Under the pieces are notes generated by a model. It did no database searches. It saw nothing but the letters and a program-made list of their open reading frames with translations, and had not been told where the DNA came from. A stretch of 64,000 nucleotides of DNA. Source: Albidovulum denitrificans (GTDB lineage Bacteria; Pseudomonadota; Alphaproteobacteria; Rhodobacterales; Rhodobacteraceae). The stretch is taken from NCBI RefSeq assembly GCF_002973535.1, contig NZ_PVEP01000001.1, forward strand, positions 62,001 through 126,000, read 5' to 3'. The translations under genes were made by a program, and so were the position numbers. Shown here one piece after another: positions 36,333 to 50,477 of this stretch; the first letter of the stretch is position 1; each line of letters opens with the position of its first letter.

Positions 36333-38516
36333 ATGGCGAAGCGGACCAAGGCAGGGCTGGCGGATGCCGATGCGCGGGCGCTGGCCGAGGGGCGGCATGG
36401 CGACCCTTTCGCGGTGCTGGGTCCGCAGGGTGACGCCCTGCGCGTGATCCTGCCGCAGGTGGCGCGGCTCTGGCTGATGCAGGGCCGGGCAAAGCCGGTC
36501 GAGATGGCCCGCCACCCGGCGGCGGGTGAGGTCTTCGAAGCGCCCCTGAAGGCGGACAAACCCTATACGCTCAGGGCCAAGGCCGAGGATGGCACCGTCT
36601 GGGACTTTGACGATCCCTATCGGTTCGGCCCCGTTCTGGGCGAGATGGACGAATACCTGATCGGCGAGGGCAATCACCGCCGGTTGTGGACGAAGCTTGG
36701 CGCGCATCCGATGACGCATGAGGGGGCCGGGGGCGTGCATTTCGCCGTCTGGGCGCCGAATGCCGAACGGGTGTCGGTGGTCGGCGATTTCAACGCCTGG
36801 GATGGCCGCCGCCACCCGATGCGGCGGCGCGGCGCGACGGGGGTGTGGGAGATTTTCCTGCCCGGCGTGACCGAAGGCGCGGTCTACAAGTATGAGATAC
36901 GCGGGCCGGGCGGTGCCGTCGGCCCGTTGAAAGCGGACCCGGTCGGCTTTGGATCGGAACACCCGCCGCGCACCGGATCGGTCGTGCGGCAGGCGGGCGG
37001 GCAGGGCTGGACCGATGGCGACTGGATGGCGACCCGCGCGCAGACCCATGCCACCGACGCGCCGATTTCGATCTACGAGGTCCATCTGGGAAGCTGGCGG
37101 CGGAGCGAGGGCGGCCAGCGCCCGCTCTCCTACCGCGAACTGGCGGTGGAGCTTGTCGAATACGCGCTCTGGATGGGGTTTACCCATATCGAATTGCTCC
37201 CCGTCTCGGAATTCCCCTTCGACGGGTCCTGGGGCTATCAGCCGGTCGGCATGTATGCGCCCACGATCCGTTTCGGCACACCAGAGGAATTCGCGGGCCT
37301 GATCGACGCGGCCCATGCCAAGGGCTTGGGCGTTCTCTTCGACTGGGTGCCGGGGCATTTCCCGACCGACCCGCACGGTCTTGGCCGCTTTGACGGCACC
37401 GCGCTTTACGAACATGCCGACCCGAAGGAAGGCTTCCACATCGACTGGAACACGCTGATCTACAATTACGGGCGGGCCGAGGTGTCGAACTACCTGATGG
37501 CCAATGCGCTTTACTGGCTTGAGGAATACCACCTCGACGGGCTGCGGGTGGATGCCGTGGCCTCGATGCTTTACCGCGACTATTCGCGCAAGGAAGGCGA
37601 GTGGGTGCCGAACATCCATGGCGGGCGCGAGAACCTTGAAGCGATCGCCTTCCTGCAAAAGGTCAATACGATCAGCTACGGCGAATGCCCCGGCATCATG
37701 ACGGTGGCGGAGGAATCCACCTCCTTCCCCGGCGTGTCGCGGCCCGTCGATACCGGCGGGCTGGGGTTCGGCTACAAGTGGAACATGGGCTGGATGAACG
37801 ACACGCTGACCTATATCCAGAAGGAACCCGTCCACCGCAAATACCACCACAACCAGATGACATTCGGCCTGGCTTATGCCTGGTCGGAAAACTTCATCCT
37901 GCCGATCAGCCATGACGAGGTGGTGCATGGCAAAGGCTCCATGCTGGGCAAGATGCCGGGCGACGCCTGGGAGAAGTTCGCCAACCTGCGCGCCTATTAC
38001 GGGTTCATGTGGGCGCATCCGGGGAAAAAGCTTCTCTTCATGGGGCAGGAATTCGCGCAAGGGGCGGAGTGGAACCATAATCAGAGCCTTGACTGGCATC
38101 AGGCGGACGATCCCGCGCATCGGGGCGTGCAAACCCTGATCCGCGACCTGAACCTGCTTTACCGGCTGAATCCGGCGCTGCATGTCCGCGACGCCAGCCC
38201 CGAAGGCTTTGAGTGGCTTGAGGTGGACGACGCCGAAAATTCCGTCTTCGCCTTCATCCGCAAGGGCGCGCCGGACGACCCGATGATCGTCATCGCCGCG
38301 AATTTCACGCCCGTTGAGCGGCACGGCTACCGTGTCGGCTTTCCCGCGCCGGGGGTGTGGGAAGAGATCATGAATACCGATGCCTCGGTCTATGGCGGCG
38401 GCAACCGGGGCAACCTCGGCGCCGTCCTGACCGAACCGAAGGAATGGCACAGCCAGGCGCAGTCGGCATCCGTCGTGCTGCCGCCCCTGTCCGTGGTGAT
38501 GTTCCGCCAGCCCTGA
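36333..38516 (+). CDS. glgB: 1,4-alpha-glucan branching enzyme
   Basis: Introduces alpha-1,6 branches into glycogen. The 727-residue protein has two N-terminal beta-sandwich modules, the second a CBM48 ([26 protein letters not shown], residues ~130-165), then the GH13 barrel. Catalytic residues are visible: nucleophile Asp407 in [16 protein letters not shown] and acid/base Glu460 in [28 protein letters not shown] holds the third conserved Asp. It ends with the standard all-beta domain. AGAGGAGAGG precedes the ATG. It lies 12 bp after glgP and 24 bp before glgC. Confidence 0.97.
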   Translation: MAKRTKAGLADADARALAEGRHGDPFAVLGPQGDALRVILPQVARLWLMQGRAKPVEMARHPAAGEVFEAPLKADKPYTLRAKAEDGTVWDFDDPYRFGPVLGEMDEYLIGEGNHRRLWTKLGAHPMTHEGAGGVHFAVWAPNAERVSVVGDFNAWDGRRHPMRRRGATGVWEIFLPGVTEGAVYKYEIRGPGGAVGPLKADPVGFGSEHPPRTGSVVRQAGGQGWTDGDWMATRAQTHATDAPISIYEVHLGSWRRSEGGQRPLSYRELAVELVEYALWMGFTHIELLPVSEFPFDGSWGYQPVGMYAPTIRFGTPEEFAGLIDAAHAKGLGVLFDWVPGHFPTDPHGLGRFDGTALYEHADPKEGFHIDWNTLIYNYGRAEVSNYLMANALYWLEEYHLDGLRVDAVASMLYRDYSRKEGEWVPNIHGGRENLEAIAFLQKVNTISYGECPGIMTVAEESTSFPGVSRPVDTGGLGFGYKWNMGWMNDTLTYIQKEPVHRKYHHNQMTFGLAYAWSENFILPISHDEVVHGKGSMLGKMPGDAWEKFANLRAYYGFMWAHPGKKLLFMGQEFAQGAEWNHNQSLDWHQADDPAHRGVQTLIRDLNLLYRLNPALHVRDASPEGFEWLEVDDAENSVFAFIRKGAPDDPMIVIAANFTPVERHGYRVGFPAPGVWEEIMNTDASVYGGGNRGNLGAVLTEPKEWHSQAQSASVVLPPLSVVMFRQP

Positions 38517-38540
38517 CTGGCGCCGAGTGGGGGGAAAGGA

Positions 38541-39812
38541 ATGCAGCCAAGACCGAACCAGCGCCTGTCATCGCAGGCCATGGCCTTTGTCCTTGCCGGG
38601 GGGCGCGGCTCGCGCCTGAAGGAACTGACCGACAAGCGCGCCAAACCGGCCGTCTATTTCGGCGGCAAGACGCGGATCATCGACTTCGCGCTGTCGAACG
38701 CGCTGAATTCCGGCATCCGCAAGATGGCCATCGCGACCCAGTACAAGGCGCATAGCCTCATCCGCCACATGCAGCGCGGCTGGGGCTTTTTCCGGGCCGA
38801 ACGGAACGAATACCTCGACATCCTGCCCGCCTCGCAGCGCGTCGATGAAACGAAATGGTATCTCGGCACCGCCGATGCGGTGACGCAGAACATCGACATC
38901 GTCGACAGCTATGACGTGAAGTATGTGATCATCCTTGCCGGGGACCACATCTACAAGATGGATTACGAGATCATGCTGCGCCAGCATGCCGAGAGCGGCG
39001 CGGACGTGACCATCGGCTGCCTGACGGTGCCGCGCAAGGAGGCAAGCGCCTTCGGCGTCATGGACATCGACGCGACGGGCCGCGTCACCGCCTTTCTTGA
39101 AAAGCCGAAGGACCCGCCGGGGATGCCGGGCGATCCCGATAGCACGCTGGCCTCCATGGGGATCTATGTCTTCGACTGGGCCTTCCTGCGCGATCTGCTG
39201 ATCCGCGATGCGGAGGATGCCAATTCCAGCCATGATTTCGGCCATGACCTGATCCCCGACATCGTCAGGAACGGCAAGGCCATGGCGCATCGCTTTTCCG
39301 AAAGCTGCGTGCGTTCGGGGCTTGAGGAAGAACCCTACTGGCGCGATGTCGGCACCATCGACGCCTTCTGGCAGGCCAATATCGACCTGACCGACTTCAT
39401 CCCCAAGCTCGACCTTTACGACAACACCTGGCCGATCTGGACCTATGCGGAGATCGTCCCGCCCGCGAAGTTCATCCATGATGAGGACGGGCGGCGCGGC
39501 TCGGCCATATCCTCGCTCGTCTCGGGCGATTGCATCGTCTCGGGGTCCGAGGTGCGCAATTCGCTCCTGTTCACCGGGGTCCGGGCGCATTCCTGGTCCG
39601 CGCTCGAATATGCCGTCGTTCTGCCTTATGTGCAGGTCAACAGGAAGGCGGAGTTGAAAAACTGCGTCATCGACCGCGGCGTCATCATCCCCGAGGGGCT
39701 GGTGGTCGGCGAAGACCCGGCCGAGGACGCGAAGTGGTTCCGCCGGACGGAAGGCGGCGTGGTCCTTATCACGCAAGAGATGCTTGACCGGCGCGCGGCG
39801 GCGCTGGGCTAG
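38541..39812 (+). CDS. glgC: Glucose-1-phosphate adenylyltransferase
   Basis: Makes ADP-glucose from glucose-1-phosphate and ATP, the committed and allosterically controlled step of bacterial glycogen synthesis. The 423-residue protein has the nucleotidyl-transferase motif [46 protein letters not shown], the [14 protein letters not shown] block with the catalytic Asp, the glucose-1-P site [10 protein letters not shown], and the C-terminal left-handed beta-helix repeats ([39 protein letters not shown]). GGGGGAAAGGA precedes the ATG. glgA follows after 11 bp. Confidence 0.97.
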   Translation: MQPRPNQRLSSQAMAFVLAGGRGSRLKELTDKRAKPAVYFGGKTRIIDFALSNALNSGIRKMAIATQYKAHSLIRHMQRGWGFFRAERNEYLDILPASQRVDETKWYLGTADAVTQNIDIVDSYDVKYVIILAGDHIYKMDYEIMLRQHAESGADVTIGCLTVPRKEASAFGVMDIDATGRVTAFLEKPKDPPGMPGDPDSTLASMGIYVFDWAFLRDLLIRDAEDANSSHDFGHDLIPDIVRNGKAMAHRFSESCVRSGLEEEPYWRDVGTIDAFWQANIDLTDFIPKLDLYDNTWPIWTYAEIVPPAKFIHDEDGRRGSAISSLVSGDCIVSGSEVRNSLLFTGVRAHSWSALEYAVVLPYVQVNRKAELKNCVIDRGVIIPEGLVVGEDPAEDAKWFRRTEGGVVLITQEMLDRRAAALG

Positions 39813-39823
39813 GAGGGACGGAC

Positions 39824-41262
39824 ATGGCAGGCGCTGCGCGGGTTCTTTCGGTCGCGTCCGAGGCGGTGCCGCTGGTCAAGACCGGCGGGCTGGCCGATGT
39901 CGCGGGCGCCTTGCCCGCCGCGCTGGCCGGGCAGGGCTGGGACATGCGCGTGCTGCTGCCCGCCTATCGCGGTCTGGCCGACCGGCTGACGGGGCCGCAG
40001 ACGATCTGGCGCGACGCGGACCTGTTCGGCGGCAAGGCGCGGGTGCTGAAGGGGACGCTCGGCGGGGTGATGTTCCTGCTGCTTGACGCCGCGCACCTTT
40101 TCGACCGCGCGGGCGGGCCATATTCCGACGCTGGCCGGGATCACCCCGACAATGCCGAACGCTTCGCGGCGCTCTCCTGGGCCGCGGCAGAGCTGGCGCG
40201 GGGGCAGGGGACGGATGGCTGGTCGCCCGCGATCCTGCATGCCCATGACTGGCAGGCGGGCCTTGCGCCCGCCTATCTGCGCTATGGGCCGGAGGTGCCG
40301 GTCAGGACGGTGATGACGGTCCATAACATCGCCTTTCAGGGCATCGCACCGGCCGACAAGCTGGCCGGTCTGCGCCTGCCGGGGTGGACCTACAGCGCCG
40401 ACCGGGTGGAATATTTCGGCAACATCTCCACCCTCAAGGCGGGGCTGGTGACGGCGGACGCGATCACCACCGTGTCGCCCACCTATGCCGAAGAGCTGAG
40501 GCGCCCGGATTACGGGCTGGGCCTTGAAGGGGTGATCGCGTCCCGCGCCCGCGACCTGCACGGCATCCTGAACGGGGTGGACCTTGCGGTCTGGTCGCCG
40601 GAACGCGATCCGGCGATCATCCCATATTCCGCCAAGTCCCTGAAGGGAAAGGCGGAAAACCGCGCAGCACTGGCGGCGGAATTCGGTCTGAGCCCCGCCG
40701 ACGGGCCGCTTGCCATCGTCGTCAGCCGCCTGACCGACCAGAAGGGGATCGACCTGCTGGCCGAGGTTCTGCCCGAGTTCATTTCGGCGGGCGGCAGCCT
40801 TGCCGTCCTTGGCGCGGGCGACCCGGCGCTTGAAGCCGCGATGCGGCAGGCGGCGGAGCGTTGGCCCGGCCGCGTCGGCGTTCGCATCGGCTATGATGAG
40901 GCGCTGGCGCACCGGATGTTCGGCGGCGGCGACGCGGTCTTGGTACCCTCGCGGTTCGAGCCCTGCGGGCTGACGCAGATGTACGGGCTGCGCTACGGCA
41001 CGATCCCCGTGGTGGCGGCGACGGGGGGCCTGAACGACACCGTGATCGGCGCCACGCCCGCCAGCCTGTCGGCCAGGGCCGCGACCGGCGTCAGTTTCCA
41101 TCCCGTCGACAAAACCGCCTTCGCGGGCGCATTACGTCAGGTTTCGCGGCTCTATGCCGACCGCTCCGGCTGGACCTCTTTGATGAAGCGCGCGATGAAG
41201 GCAGAGGTGGGATGGGAGGCGCCCGCCGCCCGCTATGCCGACCTTTACCGGAGCCTTCTGCC

Positions 41263-41266
<4 letters not shown>
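39824..41266 (+). CDS. glgA: Glycogen synthase (ADP-glucose type)
   Basis: GT5 glycosyltransferase that adds glucose from ADP-glucose to the growing alpha-1,4 chain. The 480-residue product begins RVLSVASEAVPLVKTGGLADVAGALPAAL, with the KTGGL motif that binds ADP-glucose, and continues with AILHAHDWQAGLAPAYLRYG, TVMTVHNIAFQGI and a C-terminal GT-B half with VSRLTDQKGIDLL and the catalytic-loop block VPSRFEPCGLTQMYGLRYGTIPVVAATGGL. Its stop codon overlaps the GTG start of glgX. Confidence 0.97.
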
Positions 41267-45028
<3,762 letters not shown>

Positions 45029-45059
45029 GGCGAGGCCGGGGGGCGCTGCCCCCCGGACC

Positions 45060-45089
45060 CCCCGGAGTATTTCAGCCACGATGAAAGGG
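45060..45089 (+). repeat. GGAGTATTT...CACAATGAAAG dispersed motif, copy 3
   Basis: CCCGGAGTATTTCAGCC followed by ACGATGAAAGGG, in the 80-bp gap between pgm and the GH13 gene. One base differs from the CACAATGAAAG form of the other copies. Confidence 0.7.
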
Positions 45090-45108
45090 TAGATGGGAAA
45101 GGGTGAGG

Positions 45109-46698
45109 ATGGGCGAGGAGTGGTGGCGCGGTGCGGTGACCTATCAGATCTATCCGCGCAGTTTTCAGGACGATGACGGCGACGGGGTGGGTGATCTGAA
45201 GGGGATTACCCGGCGGCTGGACCATGTCGCCGGGCTGGGTGTCGATGCGATCTGGCTGTCGCCGGTCTTCACCTCGCCTATGAAGGACATGGGCTATGAC
45301 GTCGCGGATTATCGCGGCATCGACCCGGTCTTTGGCACGCTGGCGGATTTCGACGCGCTGCTGGCGCGGGCGCATGATCTTGGCCTGAAGGTGGTGATCG
45401 ACCAGGTGTTGTCGCATTCCTCGGACCGCCATCCGTGCTTTGTCGACAGCCGGGCTGGCCGCACCGGGCGCCATGCCGACTGGTATGTCTGGGCCGATCC
45501 GAAGCCTGATGGATCGCCGCCGAACAACTGGCTGGCGATCTTCGGCGGCGGCGCCTGGACATGGGAGGCGCGGCGGCATCAGTATTATTTCCACAACTTC
45601 CTGGCCGAACAGCCGGATTTCAACTTTCACAACCCCGAGGTGCAGGAATTCCACCTCGCCAACATGCGGTTCTGGCTGGAGCGCGGGGTGGATGGGTTCC
45701 GGCTTGATACGCTGAACTACTATTTCCACGATGCGCTTCTGCGCGACGACGCGGCGGATTATCGGGTGAAGGCGCGGCCCGAGGCCAATCCCTATAACAT
45801 GCAGTATCATCTCTTCTCGAAGAACCAGCCGGAGAACATTGGTTTCCTTGAGAAAATGCGGGCGCTGACCGATGACTTCGGCGCGAGGATGATGGTGGGT
45901 GAGGTGGGCGACAGCCATCATGCGATTGCGTTGATGGGGGACTATACATCCGGGCGCCGGGTGCATCAGTGCTATTCCTTCGAGATGCTGGGGCCGGAGT
46001 TTTCCGCCGCCCATTTCCGCCGCAAGATCGAGGGCTTCTTTGCCGGTGCGCCGCAGGGCTGGCCGGCCTGGGCGTTCTCCAACCATGATGTGAACCGCCA
46101 TGTGACCCGCTGGGCCGCGCATGGGATCAGCCGCGAGGCGCTGGCGAAGCAGGCGGCGGCGATGCTTCTGTCCTTTCAGGGGTCGATCTACCTTTATCAG
46201 GGGGAGGAGTTGGGGCAGACGGAGACGGTGCTGGACTTCGAGGAACTGACCGACCCGGCGGGCATCAACTTCTGGCCCGAAGAGCGGGGCCGCGACGGCT
46301 GCCGCACGCCCATGGTGTGGGAGGCGGCGGCGCCGAATGCGGGGTTTTCCGCTGCCAATCGCTGCTGGCTGCCGGTGAAGGCGCCGCAGGCCGCCGTGGC
46401 GGCCGATACCCAAGGACCGGGGTCGGTGATGGCGTTTTACCGCGAGATGATCGCGTTTCGGAAGGGCAATGCCGACCTGCGGACCGGCGGGACGGTCTTC
46501 TTCGACCTGCCCGAACCTGTGCTGGGCTTTAGACGCGGGGAGGGGACGCTGTGCCTGTTCAACCTGTCGCCCGCGCCGGTGAAGGTGCCGGTCACGGGCG
46601 GGCGGATGCTGCTGTCGCAGGCGGCGGAGGCGGGGGCCAGGGAGCTGTCCCTCGGCCCCAACGGTTTTGCGATCCTTGAGGGCGGCGCGGTCGGGTGA
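45109..46698 (+). CDS. GH13 alpha-glucosidase (AglA-type)
   Basis: A 529-residue cytoplasmic-looking GH13 enzyme without a signal peptide. It begins WWRGAVTYQIYPRSFQDDDGDGVGDLKGITRRLDHVAGLGVDAIWLSP, the standard alpha-glucosidase opening. Catalytic residues are visible: nucleophile Asp200 in DGFRLDTLNYYF, acid/base Glu265 in MVGEVGDSH and Asp327 in FSNHDVNRH. It probably cleaves glucose from malto-oligosaccharides, which would complete the glycogen-breakdown set. Trehalose, sucrose or isomalto-oligosaccharide specificity is also possible. I use ATG 45109 with GAAAGGG just before it, not the GTG at 45103. Its stop abuts the convergent betC stop. Confidence 0.88.
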   Translation: MGEEWWRGAVTYQIYPRSFQDDDGDGVGDLKGITRRLDHVAGLGVDAIWLSPVFTSPMKDMGYDVADYRGIDPVFGTLADFDALLARAHDLGLKVVIDQVLSHSSDRHPCFVDSRAGRTGRHADWYVWADPKPDGSPPNNWLAIFGGGAWTWEARRHQYYFHNFLAEQPDFNFHNPEVQEFHLANMRFWLERGVDGFRLDTLNYYFHDALLRDDAADYRVKARPEANPYNMQYHLFSKNQPENIGFLEKMRALTDDFGARMMVGEVGDSHHAIALMGDYTSGRRVHQCYSFEMLGPEFSAAHFRRKIEGFFAGAPQGWPAWAFSNHDVNRHVTRWAAHGISREALAKQAAAMLLSFQGSIYLYQGEELGQTETVLDFEELTDPAGINFWPEERGRDGCRTPMVWEAAAPNAGFSAANRCWLPVKAPQAAVAADTQGPGSVMAFYREMIAFRKGNADLRTGGTVFFDLPEPVLGFRRGEGTLCLFNLSPAPVKVPVTGGRMLLSQAAEAGARELSLGPNGFAILEGGAVG

Positions 46699-48210
46699 TC
46701 ACTCGCCGCGGGGGAAGCGCTTGAACTCCTCCAGCACGTTCAGGTCCATGTGGTTGCGCATGTAGCGCTCCGAGGCGGCGCGGAGCGGCTGGAAATCCCA
46801 GGGGAAGTAGTTGCCGTTGCGAAGCGCCTCATAGACCACCCAGCGGCGGGCCTGGCTTTGGCGCACCTCGGCGTCGTAGGCGCCAAGATCCCAGCGCGCA
46901 TCGGCCATGGTGCGGAACTGCGCCAGCGTCCCGGCATGGGCCGGGTCGGAGGCGAGGTTGATGCGTTCGGAGGGGTCGGCGGCAAGGTCGAAAAGCTGTT
47001 CGGGATCAAGGGCGCAGCGGGTGTACTTGAAGTTATCCTGCCGCAGGCAGACCAGGGGCGCCCAGCTTCCCTCGGCGGCATATTCGATGGCGACGGGGCT
47101 TTGGCGGGGGGTGCCTTTCGCCAGCGGGACAAGGCTTTCGCCATCGGTCCAGTCCATGATCTCATCCATGGAAATCCCGGCAAGGTCACACAGCGTCGGC
47201 AGCACGTCGATGGAGGAGACAGGCGTTTCCTCAAGATGCGGGTCCAGCCCCGGCGCGGCGACCATCAAGGGCACGCGGGTGGAGCCTTCGAAGAAGTTCA
47301 TCTTGAACCAGAGCCCACGTTCCCCCAGCATGTCGCCATGGTCGGAGACGAAGAGGATGATCGCCTCTTGGCGCGTCGCCTCAAGCACCGAAAGGATCTC
47401 TCCGATCTTGTCGTCGATGTAAGAGATATTGGCGAAATATCCGTGCCTTGCGCGACGAACCTGATCTTCGGTGATGTCGAACTGGCGCCAGTCGCAGCTG
47501 TCCATCAACCGCTTCGAATGCGGGTCCTGATCGTCATAGGGGATCGCCTCGCCCGCAGGCAGGAGATGGGCGCAATCCTCGTAAAGGTCCCAGTATTTGC
47601 GCCGCGCGACGTAGGGGTCATGCGGATGGGTGAAGCTGACCGTCAGGCACCAGGGCCGTTCTTCGGCGCCGCGCGACAGGTCGTAAAGCTTCTGCACCGC
47701 CTGATGGGCGACGTCGTCGTCATATTCAAGCTGGTTGGTGATCTCCGCCACGCCCGCGCCGGTGACGGAGCCAAGGTTGTGGTACCACCAGTCGATCCGC
47801 TCGCCCGGCTTGCGGTAATCCGGCGTCCAGCCGAAATCGGCGGGGTAGATGTCGGTCGTCAGGCGTTCCTCGAACCCGTGCAACTGATCGGGGCCGACGA
47901 AATGCATCTTGCCCGAAAGGGTCGTGGCATAGCCCGCCCGGCGCAGGTGGTGGGCATAGGTCGGGATGTCGGAACAGAATTCGGCCGCGTTGTCATAGAC
48001 GCGGGTGCGGCGGGGCAGTTGCCCGGACATGAAGCTCGCCCGCCCCGGCGCGCAGAGGGGGGAGCCGGTATAGGCATTGGCAAACCGGACCGAGCGCGCG
48101 GCAAGCGCCTTCAGGTTCGGCGCGTGCAGCCAGTCGGCGGGGCCGTCGGGGAACAGCGTTCCATTCAACTGATCGACCATCAGGATCAGGATGTTCGGCT
48201 TCTTGGTCAT
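46699..48210 (-). CDS. betC: Choline-sulfatase
   Basis: A 503-residue sulfatase that frees choline from choline-O-sulfate, giving choline for betaine synthesis or carbon use. The formylglycine site is Cys53 in GSPLCAPGRASFMSGQLP, followed by the long metal-binding N-terminus NILILMVDQLNG. Strings such as DIYPADFGWTPDYRKPGERIDWWYHNLGSVTGAGVAEITNQLEYDDDVA and THPHDPYVARRKYWDLY are specific to BetC among sulfatases. LFVSDHGDMLGERG carries further metal ligands, and the C-terminus has the BetC-type tail. The ATG at 48210 has GGGGGAAG upstream. No betABI or choline-sulfate transporter genes are next to it; the divergent neighbour is an S15 hydrolase operon. Confidence 0.92.
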   Translation of the reverse strand: MTKKPNILILMVDQLNGTLFPDGPADWLHAPNLKALAARSVRFANAYTGSPLCAPGRASFMSGQLPRRTRVYDNAAEFCSDIPTYAHHLRRAGYATTLSGKMHFVGPDQLHGFEERLTTDIYPADFGWTPDYRKPGERIDWWYHNLGSVTGAGVAEITNQLEYDDDVAHQAVQKLYDLSRGAEERPWCLTVSFTHPHDPYVARRKYWDLYEDCAHLLPAGEAIPYDDQDPHSKRLMDSCDWRQFDITEDQVRRARHGYFANISYIDDKIGEILSVLEATRQEAIILFVSDHGDMLGERGLWFKMNFFEGSTRVPLMVAAPGLDPHLEETPVSSIDVLPTLCDLAGISMDEIMDWTDGESLVPLAKGTPRQSPVAIEYAAEGSWAPLVCLRQDNFKYTRCALDPEQLFDLAADPSERINLASDPAHAGTLAQFRTMADARWDLGAYDAEVRQSQARRWVVYEALRNGNYFPWDFQPLRAASERYMRNHMDLNVLEEFKRFPRGE

Positions 48211-48273
48211 GGCTTCCCCCGGATTGATTTTCTGCCCCTCTAACCTGCGCAAAAGCGCCGCGCCAGACCGGAG

Positions 48274-48304
48274 GATTGCGACGCTGTGTCCCGGCGATTG
48301 CGAC
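48274..48304. promoter_or_regulatory. Direct repeats between betC and the S15 hydrolase gene
   Basis: GATTGCGAC occurs at 48274-48282 and again at 48296-48304, 22 bp apart, which is two helical turns. They lie in the 184-bp divergent intergenic region, so they could serve a regulator of either operon. Confidence 0.4.
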
Positions 48305-48394
48305 ATGATCGGTGCAGCCTCGCGACCAATCGGCTTGCGATCCGGCGGCTTTGCGGCCTTGATGCGGGAAAAGACCCGAGTCAGGGAGGGGACC

Positions 48395-50386
48395 GTGACC
48401 GATCTTCCGCGCGAAATTGTCGAAGACCCGGATATGGGGATCGTGCTGTCCGACGGCTGCCGCCTGTCGGCGCGGGTCTGGATGCCGAAGGATGCGGGCG
48501 CGCATCCGGTTCCGGCGGTGCTGGAATACATCCCCTACCGCAAGCGCGACGGCACGCTGCCGCGCGATGAGCTGATGCACCCGTATTTCGCCACTCACGG
48601 CTATGCCGCCGTGCGCGTCGACATGCGCGGCAATGGCGACAGCGACGGGCTGATGGCGGATGAGTACACACAGCAGGAGATGGACGACGCCGTCGAGGTC
48701 ATCGCCTGGCTTGCGAAACAGTCCTGGTGTTCCGGCACGGTGGGGATGATGGGAAAAAGCTGGGGTGGCTTCAACTGCCTGCAAACGGCGGCACTGCGCC
48801 CGCCCGCGTTGAAGGCTGTAATCTCTGTCTGCTCCACCACCGACCGTTTCGCCGATGACATCCATTTCAAGGGCGGCTGCCTGTTGGGGGAGAATTTCGG
48901 CTGGGGCGCGGTGATGCTGGCCTATTCCTCGCGCCCGCCCGATCCGGCGCTGCGCGACGACTGGCGGGAGGAGTGGACGCGGCGGCTTGAGGCCGAGCCG
49001 TTCCTGGCGCCGGTCTGGGCCGCAAAGCAGGCGCGCGGGGCCTATTGGAAACATGGCTCGGTCGGCGAGGATTACGGCGCAATCCGCGCGGCGGTGATGT
49101 CGATCGGCGGCTGGGCCGACAATTACATGAACACGGTCGCGCATCTTGTTGAAAACATTCAGGCCCCGGTGAAAGGCATCGTCGGGCCATGGGTGCATCA
49201 ATATCCCCATACCGCGGTGCCGGGGCCAAGGATCGGTTTCCTGCAAGAGGCGCTGCGCTGGTGGGACCGCTGGCTGAAGGATGCGCCGAACGGGGCGGAG
49301 GATGACCCCGCCTATCGCGCCTATATGATCCATTCCGAACCGCCCGATGCCTCGCCCGCGCACCGCAAGGGGCATTGGGTGGCCGAGGCCGACTGGCCGC
49401 CCTCGCGCGCGCGGCAGGAGGTCTGGGCGCTTGGGCCCGAGGGGCGGCTTGGCGGGCGGCAGGAGGCGCTGCATGAGGTGATCGCCACCCCGCAGCACCT
49501 TGGCCTGAACGCGGGTGAGTATTTCCCGATGGGTCTGAATGCCGAAATGCCGGGCGATCAGGCGGGCGATGACGCGCTGTCGGTATCCTTCGACAGCGCG
49601 CCCCTGGGTGGCGGGATGGACCTTCTGGGCGCGCCGGCCCTGCGTGTCACGCTGTCCTCTGACCGCCCCCGCGCGATGCTGGTCGCGCGGCTTTGCGACG
49701 TGGCGCCGGACGGGACGTCGGTGCGCATCTGCCACGGGATTCTGAACCTCTGCCACCGCGACAGCCGCGAACACCCCGCGCCCCTGCGGCCGGGGGAAGA
49801 GGTCACCGTCGACCTCGTCCTGGATCAATGCGCCTACCGGCTGGCCCCCGGCCACCGCCTGCGCATCGCGCTGTCGAACAGCTATTTCCCCTTTGTCTGG
49901 CCCTCGCCCGAGCCCGTGCGCCTGCACCTGACGGCGGGCGAGCTGCACCTGCCGGTGCATGAGGGCAGCCACGGCGACGAATGGACCTTTCCCGCGCCGG
50001 AAATGGCCGCCCCCTGGCGCCACCGCGTCCTGACCCCAGACCATGCCGCGCGGCGGATCGAGCAGGACCTGCTGACCGGCGAATGGCGGCTGATCGTGGA
50101 AGAGGTCGGGCCGGAATGCGAAAACCTCGATCATGGCCTCGTCACCCGCGAATCCTCGCATGAGACATGGGCGATCCATCCCGATGATCCGACCTCGGCC
50201 CGGTCGGAGATTCGCAGGCGGCAGGAATTGTCGCGCGGCGATTGGCGGGTGGAGACGGAGGTCACGGCGGTGATGCGCGGCGACGCCCAAGCCCTTTATT
50301 TCGAAGCCGAACTGATCGCGCGGGCCAACGGGGAAGAGGTCGCCCGCCGCCGCTGGGAGGATCGGGTTGCGCGTCAATTCGTGTGA
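48395..50386 (+). CDS. CocE/NonD family hydrolase (peptidase S15 fold)
   Basis: A 663-residue alpha/beta hydrolase of the X-Pro dipeptidyl-peptidase/cocaine-esterase group. The N-terminal domain reads DGCRLSARVWMPKDAGAHPVPAVLEYIPYRKRDGT, then VRVDMRGNGDSDG and the nucleophile elbow GMMGKSWGGF with Ser122. A helical cap follows, and the C-terminal third is the jelly-roll XPD domain (APALRVTLSSDRPRAMLVARLCDVAPDG, GHRLRIALSNSYFPFVWPSPEPV). No signal peptide is visible, so it acts inside the cell. GTG 48395 has AGGGAGG before it; the open frame upstream lacks a ribosome site. It heads an operon with a Dpp-type transporter, so it probably cleaves the imported amide or ester. Substrate unknown. Confidence 0.85.
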   Translation: MTDLPREIVEDPDMGIVLSDGCRLSARVWMPKDAGAHPVPAVLEYIPYRKRDGTLPRDELMHPYFATHGYAAVRVDMRGNGDSDGLMADEYTQQEMDDAVEVIAWLAKQSWCSGTVGMMGKSWGGFNCLQTAALRPPALKAVISVCSTTDRFADDIHFKGGCLLGENFGWGAVMLAYSSRPPDPALRDDWREEWTRRLEAEPFLAPVWAAKQARGAYWKHGSVGEDYGAIRAAVMSIGGWADNYMNTVAHLVENIQAPVKGIVGPWVHQYPHTAVPGPRIGFLQEALRWWDRWLKDAPNGAEDDPAYRAYMIHSEPPDASPAHRKGHWVAEADWPPSRARQEVWALGPEGRLGGRQEALHEVIATPQHLGLNAGEYFPMGLNAEMPGDQAGDDALSVSFDSAPLGGGMDLLGAPALRVTLSSDRPRAMLVARLCDVAPDGTSVRICHGILNLCHRDSREHPAPLRPGEEVTVDLVLDQCAYRLAPGHRLRIALSNSYFPFVWPSPEPVRLHLTAGELHLPVHEGSHGDEWTFPAPEMAAPWRHRVLTPDHAARRIEQDLLTGEWRLIVEEVGPECENLDHGLVTRESSHETWAIHPDDPTSARSEIRRRQELSRGDWRVETEVTAVMRGDAQALYFEAELIARANGEEVARRRWEDRVARQFV

Positions 50387-50477
50387 TTGACTCCGCAATC
50401 AAGAAAAAACGTTGCCGTCCACGCCAAAGCGACGTTATCAATAGGTAAAGACAAAAAGAAAATTCAGGGAGATCACC

